This document shows, in pieces, positions 1-9,193 of a stretch of 19,508 bases of DNA. Source of the stretch: an uncultured Blastocatellia bacterium (GTDB lineage: Bacteria; Acidobacteriota; Blastocatellia; Pyrinomonadales; Pyrinomonadaceae); contig CAMLLD010000099.1 of the NCBI GenBank assembly GCA_946480785.1, positions 1 through 19,508 on the forward strand. Direction: 5' to 3'. Each line of letters begins with the position of its first letter. Position 1 is the stretch's first letter. The notes beneath the pieces are model-generated. The model was given only the letters and a program-made list of their open reading frames with translations. It was not told the origin of the DNA and did no database searches. The translations under genes and the position numbers were made by a program.

Positions 1-230
1 GCTTCATCAGCAACATGCTTCGCGCCGTTTTCGCAAAACTCGAAATGCGATCGTTCGCCGTCAGGCTCGGGCCACGCGCAACCGGGACAATCGACGCCGC
101 CCGGCTGATTCACTTTCAACATCGTCCGCGCGCCGCGCACGAGTCCCATCTCGGAAGTCAGGGCCTTGAAGCTCGCGATAATCGCCGGCACGCCGCCCGC
201 CGCTTTGCTTTTCTTTATTTCTTCAGACAT
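1..230 (-). CDS. FdhF/YdeP-family molybdopterin oxidoreductase, N-terminal fragment (3' end outside window)
   Basis: The minus strand from the ATG at 230 stays open to the window edge for 76 codons and begins MSEEIKKSKAAGG. A short N-terminal tail is followed by KVNQPGGVDCPGCAWPEP, then FEFCENGAKHVADEA. The DCPGCAWP and FEFCENGAK blocks are what I know as the start of the FdhF/YdeP family. These are formate-dehydrogenase-H-like proteins that bind a molybdopterin cofactor, and their physiological substrate is mostly unknown. The Cys pair (C-P-G-C) and the later Cys are seen directly; whether they hold a cluster here cannot be judged. The gene is divergent from the M14 peptidase, with 87 bp between the two starts. 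Only about a tenth of a normal-length protein is present, so the catalytic domains cannot be checked. Confidence 0.85.
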   Translation of the reverse strand, partial: MSEEIKKSKAAGGVPAIIASFKALTSEMGLVRGARTMLKVNQPGGVDCPGCAWPEPDGERSHFEFCENGAKHVADE

Positions 231-317
231 CCATTCACAGATTACACGGTTGACTTCACGGTTCCCAATAGCTTAAAAGCCGTGAGAGAGCTTAACGCCT
301 TCCCGAGGAAAACAAAC
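231..317. promoter_or_regulatory. Divergent intergenic region with candidate peptidase promoter and RBS
   Basis: This 87-bp space separates the divergent oxidoreductase and peptidase starts and must hold both promoters. On the plus strand TTGACT at 250-255 matches the -35 consensus in five of six bases. A weak TAAAAG lies 18 bp downstream at 274-279 as a possible -10. A purine-rich GAGGA at 305-309 lies 8 bases before the ATG at 318 and works as a Shine-Dalgarno site. The promoter call is weak because the -10 matches only four of six bases. I see no convincing minus-strand promoter by eye. Confidence 0.35.
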
Positions 318-3302
318 ATGATTCTTTCGCGCCCCTTACGGTCGCTATTTTTCGCCGTTCTCTGTCTCGCCACCGCCGCCGGCATCGCCGAGGCGCAAAT
401 CAAACCCGGCCGCGATCCCAATCAGCCCATCGATCAGGAGTACACGAACAAGATTCGCGAGTATACAACCGCGCCCTATTTCAACTCGCCCCTGACCGAT
501 TACCTGCCGGCTTCCTCGGATGTGCCGACGCCGAAGGCCGTGCTCGGCGACGTTGCGGGCGCGCCCGGCAAGCTGCCTTATGCGGAAGATGTTTACAAGT
601 ACATGCGCATGCTCGAGCGCGCGCGACCCGGTCGCGTGAAGGTCTATTCGATCGGCACGACTGAAGAAGGACGCGAGATGATTGCCGTCGCGGTCGGCTC
701 GGAACAGTTGCTCAGCAAGCTCGAAGAGAACCGCGCGCGTCTGACGAAGCTCGCAGATCCACGCACCATCAACTTCGACGACGCGGAAGCGGATCGCCTC
801 GTCGCCGCGTCGTTTCCCGTTTACTACATCACCGGCACGATTCACTCGCCCGAAACCGGCGCGCCGACCGCGCTGATGGAGCTCGCGTATCGCCTCGTCG
901 TCGACAACAGTCCTTACGTGAAGTTCATTCGCGAGAATGTGCTCACTTTGATCACGCCGGTCGTCGAAGTCGACGGTCGCAATCGCATGGTCGACGTTTA
1001 CAACTGGCACCTCGCGCATCCGAACGAAAACTGGCCGCAGCTAGTTTACTGGGGCCACTACGTCGCGCACGACAACAACCGCGACGCGATCGGGCTGTCG
1101 TTGAAGCTGACGCGCAACATCATGAACACGTACATCGCGTGGAAGCCGCAGGTGCTGCACGATCTGCACGAGTCGGTTCCGTATCTTTACGACAACACGA
1201 TCGGCGATGGTCCATACAACGCGTGGGTCGATCCGATCCTGACCGATGAGTGGCAGATGATCGGTTGGAACAATGTTTCGGAGATGACGAAGTTTGGTAT
1301 GCCGGGCGTGTTTGCGCACGGCAATTTCGACACGTGGTCGCCGGGGTATCTGATGTTCATTGCGGCGACGCACAACGGTATCAGCCGTCTCTACGAGACT
1401 TTTGGCAACGGCGGCGCTGACACGCTCGAGCGCACGCTGTCGCCGAGCGAGTATCAACGCACGTGGTACAAACAGAACCCGCCGTTGCCGAAAGCGAAAT
1501 GGTCGCAGCGAAACAATAACAACTACGAGCAGAGCGCGTTGCTCACGTCGCTCTATTACTTCGGCAACAACAGCAAACTGTTTCTGAAGAATTTCTATTT
1601 GAAGAGCAAACGCTCGATCGACAAGCCGAAGAATGAAGGCCCGGCGGCGTACGTGTTGCCGGGTGATGAGTTGCGGGTTGGAAATCAGGCGGAGTTGTTG
1701 CGAACGTTGCAAGCGCAGGGCGTCGAGATCAGTCGCGCGACCGCGCCGTTCACGGTTTCTCTAAAGAAAAAATCCGCTTCCAATCCGCGTTCATCCGCAT
1801 CGCCAGCTCCAAAAACAGAGGATCGCACATTCCCGGCGGGCAGTTACATCGTCCGCATGGACCAACCCTACAGCCGTATCGCCGACGCTTTGCTCGACTA
1901 TCAATACTGGGCGCCGAACGATCCGCAAACAGACATCTACGACGACACCGCCTGGACCATGGGCGAGCTCGCGAACGTCGAAGTCGTGCGCGTTGTCGAT
2001 ACGAAAGTGTTGACCGCGCCGATGGAACGAGTGACGGGTGAAGTGCGCTCACCGGGCGGCGTGGTAAACGCGGGCTCAGTGTTTATTGTCAATCACAACG
2101 CCGACAACGCGCTCGTGACGTTTCGCTATCGACTGAAAGACGTCGAGATGGAAGCGGCGGAAGAGCCGTTCGAAGCCGGGGGGCAGAAGTTCAATCGCGG
2201 CTCGTTCATCATTCGCCGCGCGAACGGCGACGAGCTGCGGCGCGTCGGCAACGAGCTCGGCGTACAGGTCTACGCCGTCAACGATGCGCCGTCCGTGAGG
2301 ACACACCCGCTGCGCGCCGCGCGCATCGCGCTGATGCACACGTGGCTGAACACGCAGGACGAAGGTTGGTATCGCGTCGGGCTCGATCAGTTGCAGGTGC
2401 CGTTCACTTACATCAGTACGCAGGACGTTTCGCGCGAGCCGAACCTGAAGAGCAAGTACGACGTGATCCTGTTCGCGCCGGTGGGACGCGGCGCGCAGCA
2501 GATCATCAACGGCCTGCCGATGTATGGCAATCCGATACCCTGGAAGAAGACGCAGCTCACGCCGAACCTCGGCGCCATCGACCAGACTGACGACATGCGT
2601 CCGGGTCTCGGTTGGAACGGCTTGCAGAACCTGCAAAAGTTTGTGAAGGACGGCGGCGTGTTTATTACTGTCGACGATACTACGGACTTTGCGGTCAACT
2701 ACGGTTTCACTCAGGGCGTGAGCGCGACGCGTTCGCAACGTCTGCGTGCGATCGGCGACATCCTGCGCTTGAAGACCGTCGATGCGGCGAGTCCGATCGC
2801 TTACGGTTACGGCGACTCGCTCGCGATGTATTGCTTCAACGGTCCGATCTACAACCTCAGCAACGGCGTTGGTGGACGTGGACCACGCAATCAGCCGCGC
2901 GCCACCGGACGCGGCGGTCCGGACGATCCGGACACACCGCAGGGCCGTCCGCCGACGGAGATGCCCGAACCGCCGCCGCGCGTTGATGTGTGGGAAGTGC
3001 CGCCGGTGAACGAAGAGCAACGGCGCAATGCGGTTGGCTTGATTCCGCCGAACCAGCGTCCGCGCGTCGTACTGCGCTACGCTGACAGTCGCGACCTCTT
3101 CGTCTCCGGCCTGCTCGATGGCGGCGACGAGATCGCGCAACACGCCGCGATTGTCGACGTGCCTTCAGGCATAGGCCACGTGATCCTGTTTTCGACGAAC
3201 CCGTTCTGGCGCGGACAGACGAAAGGCAGCTACTTCCTCGTCTTCAACGCGATCCTGAATTGGGATAACTTGAACGCGGGAAGAAAGTTGGCGGAGAGAT
3301 AG
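318..3302 (+). CDS. Secreted M14-family zinc carboxypeptidase-like protein
   Basis: This 994-aa protein is predicted to be an exported metallopeptidase. I chose the ATG at 318 over the longer open frame because GAGGA lies just upstream and a clear signal peptide begins there: basic RPLR, a hydrophobic core, and an AEA|Q cleavage site near residue 26. The zinc-binding HxxE motif is seen as HSPE (His176, Glu179). A further candidate His ligand lies in HDLHE at 281-285, about 100 residues on, as is usual for M14. The C-terminal half (about 510-990) is an extra domain of unknown role, and this long type with N-terminal M14 domain is familiar from Acidobacteriota. A Lys/Ser/Pro-rich insert sits near residues 482-505 and a Gly/Arg/Pro-rich stretch near 855-890. 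Substrate and true peptidase activity are inferred; I did not establish the catalytic Glu. It converges on the giant membrane protein. Confidence 0.85.
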   Translation: MILSRPLRSLFFAVLCLATAAGIAEAQIKPGRDPNQPIDQEYTNKIREYTTAPYFNSPLTDYLPASSDVPTPKAVLGDVAGAPGKLPYAEDVYKYMRMLERARPGRVKVYSIGTTEEGREMIAVAVGSEQLLSKLEENRARLTKLADPRTINFDDAEADRLVAASFPVYYITGTIHSPETGAPTALMELAYRLVVDNSPYVKFIRENVLTLITPVVEVDGRNRMVDVYNWHLAHPNENWPQLVYWGHYVAHDNNRDAIGLSLKLTRNIMNTYIAWKPQVLHDLHESVPYLYDNTIGDGPYNAWVDPILTDEWQMIGWNNVSEMTKFGMPGVFAHGNFDTWSPGYLMFIAATHNGISRLYETFGNGGADTLERTLSPSEYQRTWYKQNPPLPKAKWSQRNNNNYEQSALLTSLYYFGNNSKLFLKNFYLKSKRSIDKPKNEGPAAYVLPGDELRVGNQAELLRTLQAQGVEISRATAPFTVSLKKKSASNPRSSASPAPKTEDRTFPAGSYIVRMDQPYSRIADALLDYQYWAPNDPQTDIYDDTAWTMGELANVEVVRVVDTKVLTAPMERVTGEVRSPGGVVNAGSVFIVNHNADNALVTFRYRLKDVEMEAAEEPFEAGGQKFNRGSFIIRRANGDELRRVGNELGVQVYAVNDAPSVRTHPLRAARIALMHTWLNTQDEGWYRVGLDQLQVPFTYISTQDVSREPNLKSKYDVILFAPVGRGAQQIINGLPMYGNPIPWKKTQLTPNLGAIDQTDDMRPGLGWNGLQNLQKFVKDGGVFITVDDTTDFAVNYGFTQGVSATRSQRLRAIGDILRLKTVDAASPIAYGYGDSLAMYCFNGPIYNLSNGVGGRGPRNQPRATGRGGPDDPDTPQGRPPTEMPEPPPRVDVWEVPPVNEEQRRNAVGLIPPNQRPRVVLRYADSRDLFVSGLLDGGDEIAQHAAIVDVPSGIGHVILFSTNPFWRGQTKGSYFLVFNAILNWDNLNAGRKLAER

Positions 3303-3375
3303 GCCACAGATAAACACGGATAACACGGACACGCAGCCAAGGGAGAGTCCGTGTTTGTCCGTGTAAATCCGTGGC
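3303..3375. repeat. Imperfect inverted repeat in a convergent gap, probable bidirectional terminator
   Basis: The left arm at 3303-3330 and right arm at 3347-3375 are near reverse complements built on GCCAC...ACACGGA...CACGGAC, with a 16-base loop. Each arm itself holds two copies of a CACGGA-type word. The element begins immediately after the peptidase stop and ends one base before the stop codon of the opposing membrane gene, so it occupies essentially the whole gap. The position suits a terminator for both genes, but there is no clear T-run, so intrinsic termination is inferred. I recognise similar CCGTGTTTATCCGTG-type words as common interspersed repeats in Acidobacteria and Planctomycetes. 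Confidence 0.75.
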
Positions 3376-3376
3376 T

Positions 3377-6300
3377 CTAACGTTCCCACTCCTTCAAACC
3401 TTCGACGAGGCGCAGCACTTCGCTGCGCTTCTTTTCGAAGACCGCGAACATGAAGATGATCGTCGCGCCCGTAACGATACCCGCGACGTACCACAGCCAC
3501 GTCCAGCCGAGATTCACTGACGCGTACCAGATCATCGTGATGATCGACAGCAACAGAAACACCGCGCCCAAAAGCAGCAGGCCGCGGATGCGGAAGATGA
3601 TTCCGGCAAACACGCCGGCGAGTGAAAACGAACCGAGCACGAGCGGCAGCCACGGCGAGTTGGCGACGCCGTTGATGAAGATGTCCGCCGTTGATGAGAC
3701 GTAGATCGTTACGAGTGAGAGATAGCGAACGCCCGCCATCTGATCGGCGCTGAGGTTTTCCTCGTTGAGATAAGCCGCGAGCAGCGCGGAGAGCGCGATC
3801 GGAATCAGCCACAACTGCGGATGCTGAAGAAACTGGTAGTTGTCGGTGCGGTGCAGTATGTACCAGAGGCCGCCATTGCCCGCGACCGCGGCCAGCACGC
3901 CGAAGCCAAACGAGCGGCGCAGTATCGAAAGCAAACCGTAAAGCCCGCCGATCACAAACAACAGCAACGAGAAATCCACGTCTGACGACGCGAGCCAGAA
4001 TCCGAGCACCGGCAGCAACGGCAGAAACACTCCGGTGCGTTCGAGCGGTTGGGCCAACACGAGCAGTTTGCGGCGGCGCAGCGATTCGCTCGTCACCACG
4101 CCGAGATAAGCAATCGCCATCACAGCCAGCGGCCAGTAGCGTTCGATGAATCCGGTGAACAGCCACGGCAGCGTCAGGCGAATGTGCAGGAACAACAATG
4201 CGAGCATCACTTCGGCTGCGTAGACGTAGTTCATGCGGCCGCGCTCGGTGAGACTGAGTGGATCGTGTCGTGGTGAGAGTGCGAATAGAACCGGGATCAC
4301 GACGGCGGCGATGAGCGTCGCGCCAATAGCGGTGAGGGCGACCGGATGAATGCGCACGATACCGAAGTTGAGTTGATAAGCGACCTCGGTTCCGAGGCAA
4401 AAGAAGAGCGCGATGATGCCCGCGGCGAGCAACACGGGCACGCACTTCTGTGCGGCGTTGGTCCAATCAGGCGAATAAGCACGCGCTTGTTCGAGCAGCC
4501 AGGCGTAGAGCGCGGTCAGACCGAAAACAAGCAGCATCAGAATCACGCTGCGATTCAGCCACGTACCCGTCAGACCCGGCGTCAGCCAAGACCAACCGAA
4601 TAACGTCAGACCGATAACGAACATCGCGATCGCGAAGCGTTGCCAGCTTCGTCGTGAAACGCCTTCGGCGATGAGAGCAAACGTCACGAACTGCGCCACA
4701 ACCGCGAGCGCTGCGGTCGAGCGTAGTCCGAAGCCGAGGGTACGCAGATCGATCCAATAAGCGAGCGAAATCGTGACGGCGGTCGCAAAAATAGTGAACA
4801 CGAAGAACCAGATTAGCTCCGTGGTTTCAGGCGCGATGCGTCTCGGCACGCCGAAGCGTTCTGCGAACGTGATGAAGCGTTCGCGCCAGTGCCAAACGGC
4901 TGCTGTGGCTAGCGCGTAGATCGCCAGCAGCATGACGGTGGCCCAACGCAACTGAACGCTTGTCAGATCGAGTTGATAGAAGGCCAGCGCGCCTCCGAGC
5001 AAACCGAGCAGATATAGTCCCGCCACCGCATACTTCGCGTGCTTGTCCCAAAGCACCGCGGTCATCAGAGCGATCGTCGCCGCGAGTGCCAACCAGTGCA
5101 GCAAAGGCATTCCTGACAGCGGTGACTGAGATCTCTGGATGGCAAAACTGATCACGACGAAGAACGCCAGGACCAACGGCCAGCCGATCGCGACGAGGTT
5201 GTGAAACGAGAGGACCGCTCCGCCCGGCGATTCACCGGTGCGGCGTTCGCGCGCACGCAGCTCGAGCCACAGCAAGCCGATACCCGCGAGAGAGCCTGCG
5301 ATGATGTTCACGCCAAAGAATCCGTCTTCGCCAAACCTCGAAGGCAGCAGGGTCACGCACCAGATCGACACGGCGAGAGTGAAGAGCGGGCCGGCTATGT
5401 AGATGTAGCGACGGCGCGACGTGAGCCAGTTCAACGTTGCGGCCAGCGCAGTCAGCGCCAGCAGTGGCCCAACAGACCACCAGCGGGTTGAGTCGTAATC
5501 GAAGACGGTTCGGATACTCAGAAAGATCGCAAAAGCACCGATGACGGCCGAGAGTTGACGGCAACGCGTTCGCCAAACGGCGTAACGTTCGCCCGCGACG
5601 AGCATCACCCACGCTGATACCGTCGTGCACACTGTCCACACGTGTAATCCGAGCCAGCCGCTCGCTTGTGCCACGCTGAAAGCGATCAAACAACTAATGG
5701 CCATCAAGCCGCCGGCGAGCAACGGCGCTGAGAAAAGCCGGTTGCGTGTTCTTGCCAGCCAAATCGCTGCTATGAGCGTCGTCGCAGCGGATAACCAGCC
5801 GAGCAAACTACCCGCAACGACGACGGCGGTGTCCACCGGCTGCGGTTCGAGGATCAAATCGAACGCCGCCGGTACGATCCACAGCGCGCTGAAACCGACC
5901 GCGAGGCCCAGTTGCAACTCACACAAATCGTCGGCGAGTTTTTGCCGGGGTTGATCTAGTTTCTCGAGCCACAGCCGCCGCGTGCTCAACCATGGCAACG
6001 CGTAAACTGCGAACGCGAGTGAGTTGAGTTGCGCGAGGCGAACTAAGAGAACGCGGTCGATTGGTCCACCCGCCGCCGCGAGTACGAAAACGACGGTGAC
6101 GGCGGCATTGATCAGCAGCGCGCCATACAAACCAAAGGACGGCAAACGTTCGCGCAGCGCGTAACCGACCATGACGAGTGCGGCGAGCACGAGGGGGCCA
6201 CCGTAAAGAACGTCCTCACTGAGCCACGCGAAGATTCCCGCCGTGGGCGCCTGAATCGACACGAAGTTAACGACTCGCCACGCCGGATAAGCGGTCAGCA

Positions 6301-9127
6301 ACAACAGCGGCGCGAGCGTTAGCACGAGCAACAACACACGCAGTTCTTTTGTTTGCGGCCGCCGGTACCAGAGCACGAGCGAGCCGCCTAACAAAAAGAT
6401 GGTCGCGAGCCAGCGCCACGCGGCGGCTGTGGCCATCTGCGCTTCAAATCTTCCCGCAAGTAACGGAATGGCAGTGAGAAGGACCATGACCGCGGCGAGC
6501 AAATACTCCTGCTGTTTTCGTTCGCGATAATTCGCGAACATCAACACCGCCAGCAGCCCCAGCAGAATCCACGAACCGAGCGCGAGTGCTTCCTGATGCG
6601 GAAAGCCCGCGATGTTGATTCCGCGCCACTCCGGGCCCAAGACGTTGAGCTCGCGCGCAAGACCCGAAAGCGATCCGTAAACCGCGAACAAAACGAACGC
6701 GCCGAGCAGCAACCACGACAACACGCGATCAATCGAGTAGTTCGTGTCGAGCAAGCGCCAGGCGTCGCGCAACCACGCGTGGCGAGTCGTGTCACCGTCC
6801 TGCGGCAACGCTCGCCTCACGACGAATCGCAAAGCAAGCCACGCGAGACACAGCAGCGTGAGCACGGTGCCGTAGATCTGTAGCGCCGAAGGATGCAGGA
6901 AGGCGTGCGGCAGGAACGAGTACCACTCAAACTGCTGCAAGGCAGCTTTGACTGTCAGCACCACGGCGCAGAGCAACGCGATCTGGAACGCGTTGAAGAT
7001 GATGCGGCGGCGATTGAGCCAGAGCAGGAGCAGCAGAATGACGGAGATCCAAAAGACTCGCTCCGCCTGCATCGGCGTCTGTTCCCACGTGTTCGCCTGG
7101 AAGAGCGCGATCACGCCGAAGATGATCGTGATCAGGGCGGTGTCGTTGAAGGGTTTCGAGAGAAGCGGATCTTTAAGTAAGCGCGAGGTGATAATTGCTA
7201 AGACTGCGCAAAGAGTCGCGTGGGCCAACAGCGCCGACTGCCAGGGAAAAGAGATTGCAAGAGATCTCGAAAACAGATCACCAAGCGCTAACAGCAGCAA
7301 CGTCGAGCCGATCCACGTAAAGCCCCACTGCTGCTTTCGCCACGCGATCCAACAAGAGCCGATCGCATACGTCGCAAACACGATCCACAGCCAATGGTTT
7401 TCAACCGTCGCAAAACCGAAGAACGTCGTCAGCGCGAGGCTCACGACCGCGATCGAGCACGCCGCGACGACGTAGTAAAAACCGTCGCCCGCTCGTCTCC
7501 GGCGTGACAGCCATTCCGCGGCGATCAGAAAGATCACAAACACGCCCGCGAGCGCCTGGCCACTGCTCAACGAGATCGTCACACCGAGCAACGACGCGAC
7601 ACGCAGGTTTTGCCACGGCACACGTCCCGCCGAAACGTGAAACGCAACCAGATATGCTAGCGCGAGACAGTGCGCGGCAATCACATGGGCCACCGGCAGC
7701 TCGAGCGCGAGCGCGAGCGCCGTGAACACTGCGAAATTCAGTAGCGCCGCGGGCACGATGCTCGCCGGATTGGGCCACGCCAGCAACATGCCCACGATCA
7801 CGATCGCCACGCCGAGAACACCCAGCGCCGTTCCCGTCGTGCGCGACGCAACCAGATCTTTGTTCCTGATCCGTCGCCACAACACCGCGCCGGTTGCGAG
7901 CATCGGCAAGCCCCACAACGTGACAATCGGTGCGAGATACATCATCGTCAAACCGATCGGGCCCGACTTGTAGAGCAGCAAGCCAAACGGCAGCAGCGCC
8001 GCGAAACTCATCGTGCCGAGAATGGTGAACACCGTGCCCGTTTCGCTCGCGTCGATCTCGCGGTCGGCGAGTACGAGTCGCAGCGCGAACGCGACCGTCA
8101 CGATGTAACAAGCCACTGGAAACGCGGCGAGCACGATCAGGAGCACAGGCGACGTGCTGCTGTCGATGAAGTGACGTACGAGCAGTTGTCCGATCGATGA
8201 GCCGAGCACGCCCGCTGAAAGAATGTGCGCGCAGCCGGGCGTGATCACGCGGCCGGCATAATAGACGAGGATCAAAAAGATCGCGGGCGCGACTAGCTCG
8301 CTGCCGATCACGAGCGCGCCTGACGTGTTGCTCGCGGACACGGCCGCGATAGCAAGAAAGTTGAGCGGCACGAGCAGCGTGGCAATCGTAAGAATGCCGC
8401 GGCTCGTGGTTGGCAGTTTCCAACGGTGTTCGGTGTAGAGCCCGATGCCGAAAAGAATCGCGGTCACGGTGGTGAAGATCAAAAACTTCAGCACCGGGAT
8501 TTGTGAGATCTGCGCCCAGAGACTCACGACGAGTGCGGTCGAGCAGCCGATGATCAGCAGACCGCCGATGATCTCGCCCCAACGGATGTTGCTCTCTTCC
8601 ATGAAGGAGTTGAGCACTTCGCTGAACGGCCGGCGTGGCGCACGCGGCGGCGGCGGTGGAGGAATGTGGCGTGAGGATTCCTCGCGTTCGATCTCAACGA
8701 GTCGGGATGGTGCAGAATTGACGACCACCGGCTGGACCACGACCGGGGGACTCGCCGGGCGTTCGGGCTTGGGTTCAGGAGCCGAGGCTGGCCTGGGTTC
8801 GGGCGCTGGTTGAGCAGCCGGCCTTGGCTCGGGACGCGGGGCTCGCTCAGTGCGGACCCGAGCGATGAGCTGTTCGTAAACTTCGTCGCTAATCTTGCCG
8901 TCTGTGTAGAAGCGAACTAGCTGACGTTCAAACGCTGCGAGATCGTCCCGAGACTCAAAAACAGGAGGCGCCTCGAAGATGCGTGTCTGTCGGGCTGGTG
9001 GAGGTGCTTCATCGTTCTTGAAAATCCAGCGCAGGACAGCGGCGATAACCACCCAGATGAGGTGGCCGACGACCGTCATGATCGCCAGGAAAAAAACCAG
9101 GAAGAACAGTGCGATAAGAAGTTCCAT
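3377..9127 (-). CDS. Giant polytopic membrane protein of unknown function (DUF2157/DUF2339-like)
   Basis: One uninterrupted frame codes for 1916 aa. Residues 1-36 form a hydrophobic N-terminal anchor. About 57-94 is a soluble helical piece (AFERQLVRFYTDGKISDEVYEQL) resembling a SHOCT-type short domain. About 95-170 is Pro/Ala/Glu-rich with PEPRP-type runs and a six-proline run. From about 183 (RWGEIIGGLLIIGC) to near 1900 the sequence is almost continuous hydrophobic segments broken by short Arg-rich loops, giving dozens of likely transmembrane helices. The RWGEIIGGLLIIG block resembles the entry of DUF2157/DUF2339-type membrane proteins, which are uncharacterised. No catalytic or transporter signature is evident to me. 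The ATG at 9127 has only a weak GGTGAG upstream. It is divergent from the acyl-CoA ligase (66 bp apart). The many Arg-rich open frames inside it are shadows. Confidence 0.8.
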   Translation of the reverse strand: MELLIALFFLVFFLAIMTVVGHLIWVVIAAVLRWIFKNDEAPPPARQTRIFEAPPVFESRDDLAAFERQLVRFYTDGKISDEVYEQLIARVRTERAPRPEPRPAAQPAPEPRPASAPEPKPERPASPPVVVQPVVVNSAPSRLVEIEREESSRHIPPPPPPRAPRRPFSEVLNSFMEESNIRWGEIIGGLLIIGCSTALVVSLWAQISQIPVLKFLIFTTVTAILFGIGLYTEHRWKLPTTSRGILTIATLLVPLNFLAIAAVSASNTSGALVIGSELVAPAIFLILVYYAGRVITPGCAHILSAGVLGSSIGQLLVRHFIDSSTSPVLLIVLAAFPVACYIVTVAFALRLVLADREIDASETGTVFTILGTMSFAALLPFGLLLYKSGPIGLTMMYLAPIVTLWGLPMLATGAVLWRRIRNKDLVASRTTGTALGVLGVAIVIVGMLLAWPNPASIVPAALLNFAVFTALALALELPVAHVIAAHCLALAYLVAFHVSAGRVPWQNLRVASLLGVTISLSSGQALAGVFVIFLIAAEWLSRRRRAGDGFYYVVAACSIAVVSLALTTFFGFATVENHWLWIVFATYAIGSCWIAWRKQQWGFTWIGSTLLLLALGDLFSRSLAISFPWQSALLAHATLCAVLAIITSRLLKDPLLSKPFNDTALITIIFGVIALFQANTWEQTPMQAERVFWISVILLLLLWLNRRRIIFNAFQIALLCAVVLTVKAALQQFEWYSFLPHAFLHPSALQIYGTVLTLLCLAWLALRFVVRRALPQDGDTTRHAWLRDAWRLLDTNYSIDRVLSWLLLGAFVLFAVYGSLSGLARELNVLGPEWRGINIAGFPHQEALALGSWILLGLLAVLMFANYRERKQQEYLLAAVMVLLTAIPLLAGRFEAQMATAAAWRWLATIFLLGGSLVLWYRRPQTKELRVLLLVLTLAPLLLLTAYPAWRVVNFVSIQAPTAGIFAWLSEDVLYGGPLVLAALVMVGYALRERLPSFGLYGALLINAAVTVVFVLAAAGGPIDRVLLVRLAQLNSLAFAVYALPWLSTRRLWLEKLDQPRQKLADDLCELQLGLAVGFSALWIVPAAFDLILEPQPVDTAVVVAGSLLGWLSAATTLIAAIWLARTRNRLFSAPLLAGGLMAISCLIAFSVAQASGWLGLHVWTVCTTVSAWVMLVAGERYAVWRTRCRQLSAVIGAFAIFLSIRTVFDYDSTRWWSVGPLLALTALAATLNWLTSRRRYIYIAGPLFTLAVSIWCVTLLPSRFGEDGFFGVNIIAGSLAGIGLLWLELRARERRTGESPGGAVLSFHNLVAIGWPLVLAFFVVISFAIQRSQSPLSGMPLLHWLALAATIALMTAVLWDKHAKYAVAGLYLLGLLGGALAFYQLDLTSVQLRWATVMLLAIYALATAAVWHWRERFITFAERFGVPRRIAPETTELIWFFVFTIFATAVTISLAYWIDLRTLGFGLRSTAALAVVAQFVTFALIAEGVSRRSWQRFAIAMFVIGLTLFGWSWLTPGLTGTWLNRSVILMLLVFGLTALYAWLLEQARAYSPDWTNAAQKCVPVLLAAGIIALFFCLGTEVAYQLNFGIVRIHPVALTAIGATLIAAVVIPVLFALSPRHDPLSLTERGRMNYVYAAEVMLALLFLHIRLTLPWLFTGFIERYWPLAVMAIAYLGVVTSESLRRRKLLVLAQPLERTGVFLPLLPVLGFWLASSDVDFSLLLFVIGGLYGLLSILRRSFGFGVLAAVAGNGGLWYILHRTDNYQFLQHPQLWLIPIALSALLAAYLNEENLSADQMAGVRYLSLVTIYVSSTADIFINGVANSPWLPLVLGSFSLAGVFAGIIFRIRGLLLLGAVFLLLSIITMIWYASVNLGWTWLWYVAGIVTGATIIFMFAVFEKKRSEVLRLVEGLKEWER

Positions 9128-9156
9128 CGTGACTCACCATCGGACCAGAACGCCGG

Positions 9157-9193
9157 GTGACCGTGTGGGCTGTAGTGGAGTATAACTTCCGCG
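9157..9193 (+). promoter_or_regulatory. Candidate promoter immediately before the acyl-CoA ligase start
   Basis: GTGACC at 9157-9162 (four of six to TTGACA) and TATAAC at 9181-9186 (five of six to TATAAT) are separated by 18 bp. The ATG follows the -10 by only 7 bases, so the expected transcription start coincides with the start codon or lies one base before it. No Shine-Dalgarno lies within normal reach of the ATG; the only purine run, GGAG at 9177-9180, would be upstream of transcription. The layout therefore suggests a leaderless message, if this promoter is used. Confidence 0.4.

Noticed and set aside
15..317. N-terminal extension of the M14 peptidase
   Set aside because: It overlaps the oxidoreductase coding region on the other strand and would bury the signal peptide.
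2076..3143. 355-aa frame antisense to the peptidase
   Set aside because: No recognisable domain or ribosome site; its composition mirrors the GC-rich third positions of the peptidase gene.
3165..4466. 433-aa minus-strand open frame over the peptidase end and the membrane gene
   Set aside because: It crosses the inverted repeat and two real genes, and reads as Arg-rich shadow sequence with a repeat translation inside.
7401..8582. 393-aa minus-strand open frame rich in Arg
   Set aside because: It lies wholly inside the giant membrane gene in another frame and has shadow-like composition (Arg, Ala, Asp rich, no domain).
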